Shown here: positions 8,031 to 16,948 of the stretch, piece after piece
Layout: every line of letters begins with the position of its first letter
How positions within the stretch are numbered: position 1 is the stretch's first letter
Made by a program: the position numbers and the translations under genes
The notes under the pieces: model-generated
Databases searched by the model: none
What the model saw: the letters and a program-made list of their open reading frames with translations, nothing else
What the model was told of the DNA's origin: nothing
Assembly: GCA_029553955.1 (NCBI GenBank)
Contig: JAKPJZ010000250.1
Coordinates: 1-64,000 of the forward strand
From: Chloroflexota bacterium
Lineage (GTDB): Bacteria > Chloroflexota > Anaerolineae > SpSt-313
Reading direction: 5' to 3'
Length of the DNA: 64,000 nt

Positions 8031-9863
8031 ATGGCAACCCTTTGGTGCGTGAACCCGAGATCCTGGCTCGCCCTGACTCTGGCCCTGTTCCTCGCCGGCT
8101 GCAGTGTGGCGGCGCCGCTGCTGCCCGGTGGCCCTGGGCAGCCGACAGGCACCCCAACGGCGACGCCGATGCCCGGCCCCGGCGTGGCCGACATCCTGGC
8201 CAACCCGCCTGCGCCCGGCACGAGCTTGGAGATCGACGCCTACTATAGCGGCACCAACCCCTGGGTGCACCACGGTCCGCCGCCGCCCCCCGATGCGACC
8301 CAGGCGCTCTGCCCTGCGAGCTGGGGCTCGGCGCTCACCGACCAACCCTTCCAGGCGCTGCTCACGGTGCTCAACGGCAGCTGCTCCAATGACCTGCCCG
8401 AGGACGGCGCCTGGCTCGTGGCGGTGACGCCCGAGATGGCTACGCCGGGCGTGCGCGCAGGTGCTCAGCTCCCCTACCATGCCCGGCTGCGCGGCCACCT
8501 GGGCGACCCGGCCTTTGCCCACTGCGCCGACGCGGCGCGCATCTTTATGGTCGAAGCGGTGGTCACGGTCTACGAGCAGGACCCGCCCGCCGCCCCGCAG
8601 GGCTGGCCCGCAGGGTACGCGGGCTGGCCGTGGCACCACGACGAGCGCCTGGGCTACAGCCTGACCTTCCCGCCCGGCTGGGATATCGAGCGCCTGGCCG
8701 ATGGCACCCTGGCCCTCACCGCGCCCGAATGGCCCGCCTACCCGGTCACCATAACGGCGCACGAGGGCGAGCTCGAGTATGACCCCTACGAGCCGGCGAG
8801 CGTGCCGCCGCTCTTGCAGGGCGATAGCTGGGGCGTCTTCGAGCAGGGGCTGTCGTTCGGCATGCCGGCCGCGGGCAGCCAGCGCCTGGCCGGTTACCGG
8901 GTGGAGCGCCCGGCGTCGCCCGGGGAGCGCGCGGTGTCGGTCCTCTTGAGCGGTGGTGGCCGCACTTACGAACTGAGCCTGCGCTACCCGCTGGGCTTTG
9001 CTGCGCCGCAGCCGCTGCTGGCCGCCTACAGCGCCATCGTCGAAGGCTTTCGCCTCGACGTGCCGCCCGGCCCCACGCCCACGCCGCCGGTGCGCCAGGC
9101 GCTCGGCCCCGGCCCCTTCCTCACTCAGGAGGAAGCGCTGGCCCGCGTGCGCGCGCAGTATGGCAACGACGTGGAGCTGTTGCTGGCCGACCTGGTGAGC
9201 GAGGCGGCGGCCCGGGGCCTGGGCGGTGCCTGTGCCACCTTTAGCGGCCACGCTGATGGCGTGTGGCTGCTGGCGGTGCGCGGCGCCTTTGAGGGCGCGA
9301 CGCGGGTGATGCGGCTCTCCATCGACGCGGCGAGCGGCGCGCAGCTCTGCGGCGAAGAGATCGACCCCAGCACCCTGCCCACGCCGCCACCCACGGCCAC
9401 GCCACCGCCCACGCCGACGCCTGTGCCCGCCCGCGGGCGGTCGTCGGGCGGCGGCTCTGGCGGCGAGCGCTGGCTCGAGGTGATCCTCAGCGCGCAGACC
9501 CTCATCGCCTGGGAGGGCGATACGCCCGTGCGGCGCATGATCGTCTCCACCGGCACGGCACAGACGCCGACAGTGACCGGCACCTTCCGCGTCTACTGCA
9601 AGCGGCTCAGCATGCGCATGACCGGCGCCGACTATGACCTGCCCAATGTGCCCCACGTCCTCCTGTTCTACTTGGGCTATGCCATCCACGGCGCCTACTG
9701 GCACACCAGCTTTGGCACGCCCATGAGCCATGGCTGTGTCAACCTCTCGCTGCCCGATGCGGAGTGGGTCTTCAACTGGGCCGGCCCGCGCCTGCCCCAG
9801 GGGGCCAATGAAGTGTGGAGCTCGGCCGCCAACCTGGGCACGCTTGTCGTCGTCCATCAGTAG
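8031..9863 (+). CDS. L,D-transpeptidase (YkuD) lipoprotein with long N-terminal region
   Basis: The protein has 610 residues. The lipobox FLAGC puts the lipidated Cys at residue 24. A Thr/Pro linker, about 300 residues of unrecognised extracellular domain, and a second TPPPTATPPPTPTPVPA linker follow. The C-terminal YkuD domain (about 480-610) has the catalytic motif SHGCVNLS with HGAYWHTSFG before it. YkuD enzymes form 3-3 peptidoglycan cross-links or attach proteins to the wall through an active Cys. This implies a peptidoglycan-containing envelope. A membrane-protein gene follows 51 bp downstream. Confidence 0.92.
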   Translation: MATLWCVNPRSWLALTLALFLAGCSVAAPLLPGGPGQPTGTPTATPMPGPGVADILANPPAPGTSLEIDAYYSGTNPWVHHGPPPPPDATQALCPASWGSALTDQPFQALLTVLNGSCSNDLPEDGAWLVAVTPEMATPGVRAGAQLPYHARLRGHLGDPAFAHCADAARIFMVEAVVTVYEQDPPAAPQGWPAGYAGWPWHHDERLGYSLTFPPGWDIERLADGTLALTAPEWPAYPVTITAHEGELEYDPYEPASVPPLLQGDSWGVFEQGLSFGMPAAGSQRLAGYRVERPASPGERAVSVLLSGGGRTYELSLRYPLGFAAPQPLLAAYSAIVEGFRLDVPPGPTPTPPVRQALGPGPFLTQEEALARVRAQYGNDVELLLADLVSEAAARGLGGACATFSGHADGVWLLAVRGAFEGATRVMRLSIDAASGAQLCGEEIDPSTLPTPPPTATPPPTPTPVPARGRSSGGGSGGERWLEVILSAQTLIAWEGDTPVRRMIVSTGTAQTPTVTGTFRVYCKRLSMRMTGADYDLPNVPHVLLFYLGYAIHGAYWHTSFGTPMSHGCVNLSLPDAEWVFNWAGPRLPQGANEVWSSAANLGTLVVVHQ

Positions 9864-9914
9864 GGCTTGAGCGCGCGAAGGACGCCAAGGGGAGTCTCTG
9901 AAAAGGAGTGTTCC

Positions 9915-10304
9915 ATGTCTGGTCCCACGATCGATGTGCCCATGCTCTTGGCTCAGCTCTTCAACGGCCTGCTGCTCCAGTTGCCCCTCTACCTTGTGTG
10001 GCTCGCCGGCATCGGCCTGGCCCTGATCCGCCGGCAGCGGCACCCGCGGGCCTCGCTGTTGGCGCTGATCGGCATCGGCATGCTCCTGGCGAGCTCGGTG
10101 CTCAGCACCATCGTGAGCTTTGGGCTGCCGCTGCTGTACGAGGCGGGCGCTGTGCGCGGCGGTGTTGCCATGTTGGCCAACCTGCTCGGCGTCTGCCGCA
10201 TCGTCTTTTCGGTGATTGAGGCGATCGGCTGTGGACTGCTTCTCGCGGCTGCATTCAGTGGCCGCGCGCTGCAGCCTGTGCCGGAAAAGGCCTCCGAACT
10301 CTGA
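9915..10304 (+). CDS. Small integral membrane protein, unknown function
   Basis: The protein has 129 residues and three predicted membrane segments: LLLQLPLYLVWLAGIGLALI, the stretch from LLALIGIGMLLASSVLSTIV, and the one ending VIEAIGCGLLLAAAFS. The start at 9915 is chosen for the AAAGGAG 7 nt upstream; the open frame extends 16 codons further without a site. It is probably co-transcribed with the preceding transpeptidase gene. The family was not recognised. Confidence 0.75.
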   Translation: MSGPTIDVPMLLAQLFNGLLLQLPLYLVWLAGIGLALIRRQRHPRASLLALIGIGMLLASSVLSTIVSFGLPLLYEAGAVRGGVAMLANLLGVCRIVFSVIEAIGCGLLLAAAFSGRALQPVPEKASEL

Positions 10305-10602
10305 GCCTGCGGTCCAGGCTGGCAGCCGGGCGTTTCGCTGCGCGCCCTTCCGGCCTCCCAAAACCCCTCCCTGAGGGTTCCGTACCGGGCTCGTGCCTCG
10401 TGCAGGGCACGGGGCGTGCAAGCCGGCCGCTGGCGCCGGATGCTTCAGACAGGCCGAGTGGCAGGTCAAGGCTCGCCGCTGCGACCCATGGGTTTGACAG
10501 ATGGGCGCAATGGGGCGACACTGTCGGCGAGGATACGTGGCTCGTGAGGCGCGGCCGATGTGCGCCGCGCTTCACGCTGTGTTTGCACCGAGGGGGCAAG
10601 GG
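10305..10602. other. Intergenic region before mrp
   Basis: About 300 bp with short GC-rich stems (for example CGTGCCTCGTGCAGGGCACG). A lone TTGACA at 10494-10499 has no convincing -10 element. No gene is visible. Confidence 0.4.
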
Positions 10603-11673
10603 ATGCCAACAGAGGCACAGGTTCGTGAGGCGCTGAGCCGGGTGATGGACCCCGAGCTAGGGCGCAATATCGTCGAGCTGGGCATGGTGCGCGCGATCAC
10701 CATCGACGGGCCGCGGGTGGCCGTCACCCTGGCGCTGACCACCATGGGCTGCCCGCTCAAAGACCGCATCTCCGGCGATGCCCGTGCGGCGGTGGAGGCG
10801 CTGGAGCCGGGCTTGCAGGTGAACGTCGTGCTGGGCGAGATGACGGCGGAGGAGCGGCAGCGCGCCTTTGGCCGGCAGGCGCCCGAGGTGACGGCGGCGC
10901 AGCAGGCCAGCAACGTGCGGCGCGTATTGGCCGTGATGAGCGGCAAGGGCGGCGTGGGCAAGTCGTCGGTGTCGGCGCTCCTGGCCGTGGCGCTGCGGCG
11001 CAAGGGCCTCAACGTGGGTCTGCTCGATGCCGACATTACCGGCCCCAGCATCCCCCGCATGTTTGGCCTCCACGAGCCGCCCGAGATGGGCCCCGCGGGC
11101 ATGATGCCGGTCGAGAGCCGCAGCGGCATCAAGGTGATCTCGATCAATCTGCTTTTGCCGACCGAGGAAGAGGCAGTCGTCTGGCGCGGGCCGCTGATCT
11201 CCAGCGCCATCAAGCAGTTCTGGAGCGAAGTGGTCTGGGGTGACCTCGACGTGCTCATCCTCGACCTGCCGCCCGGCACATCGGACCCGGCGCTGACAGT
11301 GATGCAGTCGATCCCGCTCAATGGCGTGCTCATGGTCACATCGCCGCAGGACCTGGCAGGCATGGTGGTGCGCAAGGCGGCGCAGTTGGCCAGCCAGCTC
11401 AAGGTGCCCATCGTCGGGCTGGTCGAGAACATGAGCTATGTGCTCTGCCCCGACTGCGCGCGCAAGGTGGAGGCCTTTGGCCCCAGCCAGGCCGGGCGCA
11501 CCGCCGCCCATCTCGGTGTGCCGCTCTTGGGCAGCCTGCCGCTCGACCCCGAGCTGGCCCGCATGGCCGACGTGGGCGATATCGAGCGCTACGCCGCCGA
11601 GGCCTTCCGACCCCTGGCCGACGAGGTCTGGGCGCGCATTCCCGCCGCCAAGTGCACGCCAATGTTCGGGTGA
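10603..11673 (+). CDS. mrp: Mrp/ApbC/NBP35 iron-sulfur carrier ATPase
   Basis: The protein has 356 residues. The N-terminal MIP18/DUF59 domain (about 1-90, starting EALSRVMDPELGRNIVELGM) is followed by a deviant Walker A P-loop, MSGKGGVGKSS (about 107-117). The switch region DLPPGTSDPALT comes next, and a CPDC motif (about residues 281-284) should bind a bridging Fe-S cluster between two subunits. The protein carries and transfers Fe-S clusters to apoproteins in the cytosol, driven by ATP. The ATG at 10603 is preceded by AGGGGGCAAGGG. The NifX-like gene 13 bp downstream is probably in the same operon and fits an iron-sulfur role. Confidence 0.95.
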   Translation: MPTEAQVREALSRVMDPELGRNIVELGMVRAITIDGPRVAVTLALTTMGCPLKDRISGDARAAVEALEPGLQVNVVLGEMTAEERQRAFGRQAPEVTAAQQASNVRRVLAVMSGKGGVGKSSVSALLAVALRRKGLNVGLLDADITGPSIPRMFGLHEPPEMGPAGMMPVESRSGIKVISINLLLPTEEEAVVWRGPLISSAIKQFWSEVVWGDLDVLILDLPPGTSDPALTVMQSIPLNGVLMVTSPQDLAGMVVRKAAQLASQLKVPIVGLVENMSYVLCPDCARKVEAFGPSQAGRTAAHLGVPLLGSLPLDPELARMADVGDIERYAAEAFRPLADEVWARIPAAKCTPMFG

Positions 11674-11686
11674 TGGAGGTAGGTGC

Positions 11687-12064
11687 ATGAAGATTGCGGC
11701 CGCGACGAATGACGGCGCCAACATCGCCGCCGATTTCGGCGATGCGGCGTACTATGCCGTGTTGACCGTGGAGGCAGGGAGCATCGTCGTTCGTGAGCTG
11801 CGCCAGAAGCAGCCACAGGGCTGGTACCGGGTGGCGGGGCACGCCGAGCACCGTGGCCCCGCGGGCGCCGTGCCCGAGGCGGTGCACCGCCACGACGATC
11901 TGGCCGACCCTATCAACGACTGCCAGGCCGTGCTCGTCGCCGGCATCAGCGGCCGCGACCGCGAGCACCTGGAGACCGTCGGCATCTGGCCCATCGTCAC
12001 CTACTCCGGCCCCATCGACGCCGCCGTGCAGGCCTTCCTCGCCGGCGAGCTGGTCGCAAGCTAG
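11687..12064 (+). CDS. NifX/NifB C-terminal-like Fe-S/FeMo-cofactor binding family protein
   Basis: The protein has 125 residues with the RNase H-like NifB/NifX fold: MKIAAATNDG start, NIAADFGDAAYY, and an INDCQAVLVAGISGRD turn. Small stand-alone members are known to bind metal-sulfur clusters and are often beside Mrp/MinD-type ATPases, as here. No nitrogenase genes are in the window, so a nitrogen-fixation role is not implied. The GGAGGT ribosome site is 6 nt before the ATG at 11687. Confidence 0.88.
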   Translation: MKIAAATNDGANIAADFGDAAYYAVLTVEAGSIVVRELRQKQPQGWYRVAGHAEHRGPAGAVPEAVHRHDDLADPINDCQAVLVAGISGRDREHLETVGIWPIVTYSGPIDAAVQAFLAGELVAS

Positions 12065-12210
12065 AGAACGAAAACCGCAAAGGCGCGAAGACGCAAAGGG
12101 GACGCAAAGACACTGGTAAGACTGGCCCTGCGGGCGAGAGGCGGCGAGCAGGCTGAGAGCCTCATCAGTCCTTCGCGCGCCCTTGGCGTCTTTGCGCCTT
12201 TGCGGTGAGC
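12063..12210. repeat. Dispersed CGCAAAGGCGCGAAG inverted repeat (family B)
   Basis: The left arm reads AACCGCAAAGGCGCGAAGAC and the right arm GTCTTTGCGCCTTTGCGGT. They lie about 100 bp apart and form a long stem between the NifX-like and DUF362 genes. Variants of the same type occur at 13172, 13470, 21358, 33388, 34605, 46612, 53035 and 57888. Confidence 0.8.
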
Positions 12211-12283
12211 CCCGTCGTCTTCCCTGGCTGGCATGGGGATTGCTGCGCCCGCTGTACACGCAGACTGTGGGGAGGGAGTGCAG

Positions 12284-13171
12284 ATGTCCACTGTGGCCAT
12301 TACCCGCGATACCGAGTTTATCGGTCAGGCCATTTTCGACGCCCTCAACGCCCTCGACCTCGAAGACCTCTTTACCAACAGGCTGGTCGCCATCAAGCCC
12401 AACGACACCGCGGCCACGCCCGACGACATTTCGGGCGTCACCCATGCCGACTCGCTGCAGGCGGTGATCCGCTTTGTGAAGGGCTTCAACCCACGGCATA
12501 TCGTCGTCTCGGGCGGCGCCGGCGCTTCGATCACCGAGGACGTCTTCAACTATACCGGCATGATGGAGGTCATCCGGCGCGAGGGGGTCGAGTTCTTTGA
12601 CCACAACCAGGGGCCTTTCGAAGAGGTCACCCTCGCATCGGGGCCGCAGCGCCAGGTCATGATCAACCCGCGCATCCTCGAGTACGACAGCGTCGTCTCG
12701 CTGGCCCAGCTCAAGCTGCACGAGACGGCCACCGTCACCCTCAGCATGAAGAACGTCGCCATGAGCTTCCCCGCTGCCGACTACTACGGCCACCCGCGCG
12801 CTTCGGGAGAGCGCCACGAGAACGACTTTTTCGGCGACATGCAAGAGTTCATCGTGGCCATGGTCAAGCGCTTCCCGCCGAGCCTGGCGGTCATTGTGGG
12901 GCACCCGGCGATGGTGGGCACGGGGCCGCTGGGCGGCATTCCGGTGGAGACGGGCCTGGTCATTGCCAGCCGCGATTTCGTGGCCGCCGATGCCGCCGGC
13001 GCCGAGCTCTTTGGCTTCAACATGCAGGGCGTGCGGCACATCTTTGAGGCCTACCGTGCCGGCCTGGGCGAGGGGCGCACCAGCAGCATGACGTTCCCGC
13101 TCATGTCGCTCTCCGACGCCATCGGGGCGTTCACGCGCGTGGTCTACACCCAAGAGGCGGTCTGGGCGTAG
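12284..13171 (+). CDS. DUF362 domain-containing protein
   Basis: The protein has 295 residues. DUF362 features are the early VAIKPND segment, the GGAGASITEDVF turn, and a C-terminal part that reads like a redox or metal-handling protein (VNPRILEYDSVVSLAQLKLH type strand-loop). No ferredoxin-like Cys clusters are present, so this is the short form without the fused 4Fe-4S domain. The biochemical role of the family is not established. The ATG at 12284 has GGAGGGAG upstream. It is separated from the Mrp/NifX pair by a repeat and is probably transcribed separately. Confidence 0.85.
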   Translation: MSTVAITRDTEFIGQAIFDALNALDLEDLFTNRLVAIKPNDTAATPDDISGVTHADSLQAVIRFVKGFNPRHIVVSGGAGASITEDVFNYTGMMEVIRREGVEFFDHNQGPFEEVTLASGPQRQVMINPRILEYDSVVSLAQLKLHETATVTLSMKNVAMSFPAADYYGHPRASGERHENDFFGDMQEFIVAMVKRFPPSLAVIVGHPAMVGTGPLGGIPVETGLVIASRDFVAADAAGAELFGFNMQGVRHIFEAYRAGLGEGRTSSMTFPLMSLSDAIGAFTRVVYTQEAVWA

Positions 13172-13498
13172 GATGGAATCACCGCAGAGGCGCAGAGGGC
13201 GCGGAGGAATCTGGTCATTGCGAGTACGCCATGCCGCCGCGCGGCATGTGCAAGCACAGAGACTACTGCTGTCATTGCGAGGAGGCCGCAGCCGACGAAG
13301 CAATCTCCATGTCTGACGCGGAGATTGCTTCGCTCCGCTCGCAATGACAGGACCAAGTTTCTCAACAGTCCCCCATGCCCGATTGGGCACAACGTAGCAC
13401 GAAAACGCCCACAAGGGGCTAGGCTACGGGTTGGCGCGCATTTTCAAGTCAGTTGTGGCGAAGCAATGGCAAGACTCCTCTGCGCCTCTGCGGTGATG
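13172..13498. repeat. Repeat cluster (families A, B and E)
   Basis: CACCGCAGAGGCGCAGAGGG (family B) opens the region and GCGCCTCTGCGGTGA closes it. Between them lie a family A unit (TGTCATTGCGAGGAGGCCGC with GATTGCTTCGCTCCGC) and a CCCACAAGGGGCTAGGCTAC unit (family E). The B arms thus flank the A and E elements. There is no coding sequence. Confidence 0.8.
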
Positions 13499-14869
13499 CT
13501 ACCGTTTGCTCTGCGCTCGGCGAACCATGTCAAGGGCCAGCTCGTTCTGCCGCGCGATCAGCCGCTCGAGGTCGAGGCCGGGGATGTGGCCATCCTCGAC
13601 GACGATGCGGCCGTTGATGACCGAGAGGTCCACCTGCGGCGGGGTGCATAGGACGAGTGCGCCGGCGGGGTCGTGGCAACTGGCGCCGGCGAACTCGAGC
13701 CGCTCGAGCCGCACGCCGATGAAATCGGCCGCCTTGCCCGGTGCGAGGGTGCCGATATCGTCGCGCCCCAGCACGCGTGCGCCGCCGAGCGTGGCCATCT
13801 CCAGCGCCTCAGCGACGGTCAGCGCTGTGGCGCCCTTGGCTACCCGCTGCAAGAGGAGCGCCATGCGCGCCTCGGCCAGCATGTGCGACGAGTCGTTCGA
13901 CGCCGAGCCATCGACGGCCAGCCCCACCGCGACCCCGGCGTCGAGCATCTCGCGGATGGGGGCGATACCAGAGCCCAGGCGCATGTTCGAGCTGGGGCAG
14001 TGGGCCACGCCGGTGCCCGTCTCGGCCAGGAGCTGCACCTCGGCGGGGTTGAGGAAGACGGCGTGGGCATACCACACATCGGGTCCCACCCAGCCCAGCC
14101 GCCGCATGTACTCCACGGGGCGGCAGCCGAACTTTTCCAGGCAGAACTCGTCCTCATCGGCCGTCTCGGCTACGTGGGTGTGCAGCATCACGCCGTGCGC
14201 GCGCGCCCACTCGGCCGAGCGGCGCAGCGATTCGCCGGTCACCGAGAAGGGCGAGCAGGGCGCGAGGGCAATGCGCAGCATGGCGTAGGGCTGCGGATCG
14301 TGGTAGGCGGCCACCAGGCGCTCGCAGTCGGCCAGGATCTCGTCCTCAGTCTGCACCACGCTGTCGGGCGGCAGCCCCCCCTGCGAGCGCCCCAGCGACA
14401 TGCTGCCGCGGCAGGGGTGGAAGCGTACGCCCAGCTCGCGCGCGGCGCGGATTTCGTCGTCGTGGCGGGCGCCGTTGGGCACCAGGTACAGGTGATCGCT
14501 CGCCGTGGTGCAGCCCGAGAGCACGAGCTCGGCCAGGCCCACCAGGGCGCTGGTGTAGACCGCCTCGGGCGTCAGCTCGGCCCAGATGGGGTAGAGGTAG
14601 GTCAGCCAGTCGAACAGCTTGGCGTTCTGCACCGGGGGCAGGGCGCGGGTGAGCGTCTGGTAGAGGTGGTGATGGGTGTTGACCAGCCCCGGCAGCACCA
14701 CCATGCCCGTGGCATCGATCACGAGGTCGGCCGCAGCGGGCAGCGCCGCGCTGGGCGCCACCGCCTCGATCACATTGTTGCGCACGAACAGCCCGCCGCC
14801 GGGGATGCGGCGCCGCTCGCCGTCCATCGTCACCAGCAGGTCGGCATTCATTAGTAGCAGAGTCGCCAT
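13499..14869 (-). CDS. Amidohydrolase, probable 8-oxoguanine deaminase
   Basis: The protein has 456 residues and a metal-dependent amidohydrolase barrel of the ATZ/TRZ subgroup. Metal ligands are visible in VNTHHHLYQT (HxH), MLHTHVAET, WYAHAVFL and AVDGSASNDSS. The segment SLGRSQGGLPPDSVVQ is typical of the 8-oxoguanine deaminase branch, which converts 8-oxoguanine to uric acid. Related cytosine, guanine or isocytosine deaminases are possible. It sits 21 bp after a purine/nucleoside-type ABC importer, which supports a nucleobase substrate. It is the last gene of the operon, and its 3' end abuts a family B repeat. Confidence 0.85.
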   Translation of the reverse strand: MATLLLMNADLLVTMDGERRRIPGGGLFVRNNVIEAVAPSAALPAAADLVIDATGMVVLPGLVNTHHHLYQTLTRALPPVQNAKLFDWLTYLYPIWAELTPEAVYTSALVGLAELVLSGCTTASDHLYLVPNGARHDDEIRAARELGVRFHPCRGSMSLGRSQGGLPPDSVVQTEDEILADCERLVAAYHDPQPYAMLRIALAPCSPFSVTGESLRRSAEWARAHGVMLHTHVAETADEDEFCLEKFGCRPVEYMRRLGWVGPDVWYAHAVFLNPAEVQLLAETGTGVAHCPSSNMRLGSGIAPIREMLDAGVAVGLAVDGSASNDSSHMLAEARMALLLQRVAKGATALTVAEALEMATLGGARVLGRDDIGTLAPGKAADFIGVRLERLEFAGASCHDPAGALVLCTPPQVDLSVINGRIVVEDGHIPGLDLERLIARQNELALDMVRRAQSKR

Positions 14870-14890
14870 TGACAGCTCCTCCGAGGCCGG

Positions 14891-15838
14891 TTACTTATCT
14901 TCCCGCATATACGCTTTGCCCAACGCTGCGGGCGCGCCGACGCGTTTGGAGAGCGCCTCCCACCAGGTTATGGCGACGAGCACGGCGATGGTGGCCACGT
15001 AGGGCAGCATGTTCAGGTACGCCGCCGGGATGTGCGCGCCCGCCGCCTGCAGGCGGAACTGCACGGCGTTGATGCCGCCAAAGAGCAGCGCGCCCAACAC
15101 GGTGCGCGCCGGGTTCCACATAGCAAAGATGACCAGGGCGACGACGATCCAGCCGCGGCCGCCGGTGATGTTCTCGGCCCAGCCCGGCGTGTAGGCCAGC
15201 GAGAGATGGGCGCCGCCCAGGCCCGCCAAGGCCCCACCCAGGATGGTGTACACATAGCGCGTGCGCGCCACGCTGATGCCCATAGCGTCGGCCGTCTGCG
15301 GGTTCTCGCCCGTGGCGCGCAAGTTCAGGCCAAAGCGCGTCTTGTACAGGAAGAACCAGGCGAGCGGCACCAACAGGTAGACGGCATAGGTCAGGATATC
15401 CTGCCGGAAGAGCGCCTCCAGCACCGGGATGCGGCTCAGCACCGGGATGACGATGGGGTCGAACTTGGCGCCGGCCAGCCCCACCAGCGCGCCTCCCCCG
15501 GGCCCCAGGCGCTGGCCCAGGAAGCTGGCCAGCCCGGTGCCGAAGAGGGTCAGGCTCAGGCCGCTCACCACCTGGTTGGCGCGCATGGTCACGGTGAGAA
15601 AGGCGTGCATGGCCGCCATCACGGCGCCGACGGCGATGGCCACTGCCACGCCCAGCCAGGGGTTGCCCGTCCAGTAGGTGACGGCAAAGGCCGTCGCGGC
15701 GCCCATGAGCATCATGCCCTCGACGCCCAGGTTCAGGATGCCGGAGCGCTCGGTATACGTCTCGCCGATGGCCGCATAGACGAGCGACGTGCCGGCGCGC
15801 ACGGTAATGGCGAGGATCGAGGTCAAGAGAGCAATCAC
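14891..15838 (-). CDS. Nucleoside/purine-type ABC transporter permease 2
   Basis: The protein has 315 residues and about eight hydrophobic segments. It belongs to the BPD_transp_2 family, as in the BmpA-linked importers (NupQ/YufQ-like); GILNLGVEGMMLMGA is the family signature near the N-terminus. It pairs with the larger permease upstream, whose stop it overlaps by 4 bp (ATGA), so the two are translationally coupled. It forms half of the membrane channel for uptake of nucleosides or purine bases. Confidence 0.93.
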   Translation of the reverse strand: MIALLTSILAITVRAGTSLVYAAIGETYTERSGILNLGVEGMMLMGAATAFAVTYWTGNPWLGVAVAIAVGAVMAAMHAFLTVTMRANQVVSGLSLTLFGTGLASFLGQRLGPGGGALVGLAGAKFDPIVIPVLSRIPVLEALFRQDILTYAVYLLVPLAWFFLYKTRFGLNLRATGENPQTADAMGISVARTRYVYTILGGALAGLGGAHLSLAYTPGWAENITGGRGWIVVALVIFAMWNPARTVLGALLFGGINAVQFRLQAAGAHIPAAYLNMLPYVATIAVLVAITWWEALSKRVGAPAALGKAYMREDK

Positions 15839-16938
15839 GGCCGCACCTCCTCGAGCCGCGAGGCTGGGGCTGCGCCCGGTCGGCTGCGCACGATACGCAG
15901 CCGGTACTCGGTAAACAGCGCGCCGGCGAGCATCGGGATGAGGATCAGCCCCTGCAGTACCTGGCCCACGGCCGCGGGCAGGTGCATCATGATCTGTACT
16001 TGGTCGCCACCCACCAGGAGCGCGGCCATCAGCAGCGCCACAAAAGGCACGGCGATCGGGTTCAGTTGGGCCATCCAGGCCACGATGATGGCCGTAAAGC
16101 CATAGCCGATGGAGAGGCCCTGCTGCAGGCGGCGCGCGATGCCCGTCACCTCGCAGACGCCGGCCAGCCCGGCCAGTGCGCCCGAGAAGAGCAGCGCCAG
16201 CACGATATTGCGGGCAATGTTGATGCCCAGGTAGCGCGCGGCCGTCGGGTTCTCGCCGATGATGCGCAGCTCAAAGCCCCAGCGTGTGCGCTTGAGGATG
16301 AACCACAGCAGTGCGGCGGCGATCAGGGCGAAGACCAGCCCAAGGTGCGCCCGCCCCGCCAGCCGCGGCAGCCAGGCCGCCTCGGGGAAGGGTGCCGTGC
16401 CCGGGAAGCCGTAGCCCTTGGGGTCGCGCCAACTGCCATGGTAGAGATGCTGCGAGAAGAGGATGGCCACATAGTTCAGCATCAGCGTGGTCAGCGTCTC
16501 ATCCACCCGCAGGTAGGCCTTGAGCAGGGCCGGGAGGCCTGCCCAGAGCGCCCCTGCCACCATGCCCACCACGATCACCGCCGGCAAGAGCAGCGCCGGC
16601 GGCACAAAGCCCGACCAGAAGAGTGCCACCCAGGCCGCGGCCACGCCGCCCATCACGAGTTGCCCCTCGGCGCCGATGTTCCAGAACTGCATGCGAAAGG
16701 CGATCGAGACGCCCAGGCCGGCCAACGCCAGCGGGATGGCCTTGACCAGGGTTTCGGTGAACACGGGCCAGGTGCCGAAGGCGCCCTTGGCCATGGCCGC
16801 ATAGGTGACGAGCGGGCTTACGCCGCTGGCCACGAGCAGGATGGCCCCGAGGACGAGCGAGATCAGAAAGGAGACCACAGGCACCAGGATGCTGGCCGAG
16901 CGGGAGACCGCCTCGCGTTTCTCGAATACAATGCGCAT
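15835..16938 (-). CDS. Nucleoside/purine-type ABC transporter permease 1
   Basis: The protein has 367 residues and about ten hydrophobic segments, with the longer N-terminus typical of the NupP/YufP partner. It has the conserved FWNIGAEGQLVMGGVAAAW signature. It is a BPD_transp_2 family channel subunit acting with the 14891-15838 permease and the ATPase encoded 10 bp upstream. The BMP-type binding protein further upstream indicates nucleoside or purine uptake. Confidence 0.93.
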   Translation of the reverse strand: MRIVFEKREAVSRSASILVPVVSFLISLVLGAILLVASGVSPLVTYAAMAKGAFGTWPVFTETLVKAIPLALAGLGVSIAFRMQFWNIGAEGQLVMGGVAAAWVALFWSGFVPPALLLPAVIVVGMVAGALWAGLPALLKAYLRVDETLTTLMLNYVAILFSQHLYHGSWRDPKGYGFPGTAPFPEAAWLPRLAGRAHLGLVFALIAAALLWFILKRTRWGFELRIIGENPTAARYLGINIARNIVLALLFSGALAGLAGVCEVTGIARRLQQGLSIGYGFTAIIVAWMAQLNPIAVPFVALLMAALLVGGDQVQIMMHLPAAVGQVLQGLILIPMLAGALFTEYRLRIVRSRPGAAPASRLEEVRP

Positions 16939-16948
16939 GGTTGCCTCC

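Noticed and set aside
7962-10469. Very long open frame (835 codons) opposite the L,D-transpeptidase gene
   Set aside because: It is the antisense shadow of a high-GC gene. The plus strand encodes a clear lipobox and YkuD motif, while the minus frame has no recognisable domain.
11687-12064. Nitrogen-fixation cluster
   Set aside because: Only a NifX-like stand-alone domain is present, with no nifHDK, nifB or nifEN in the window.
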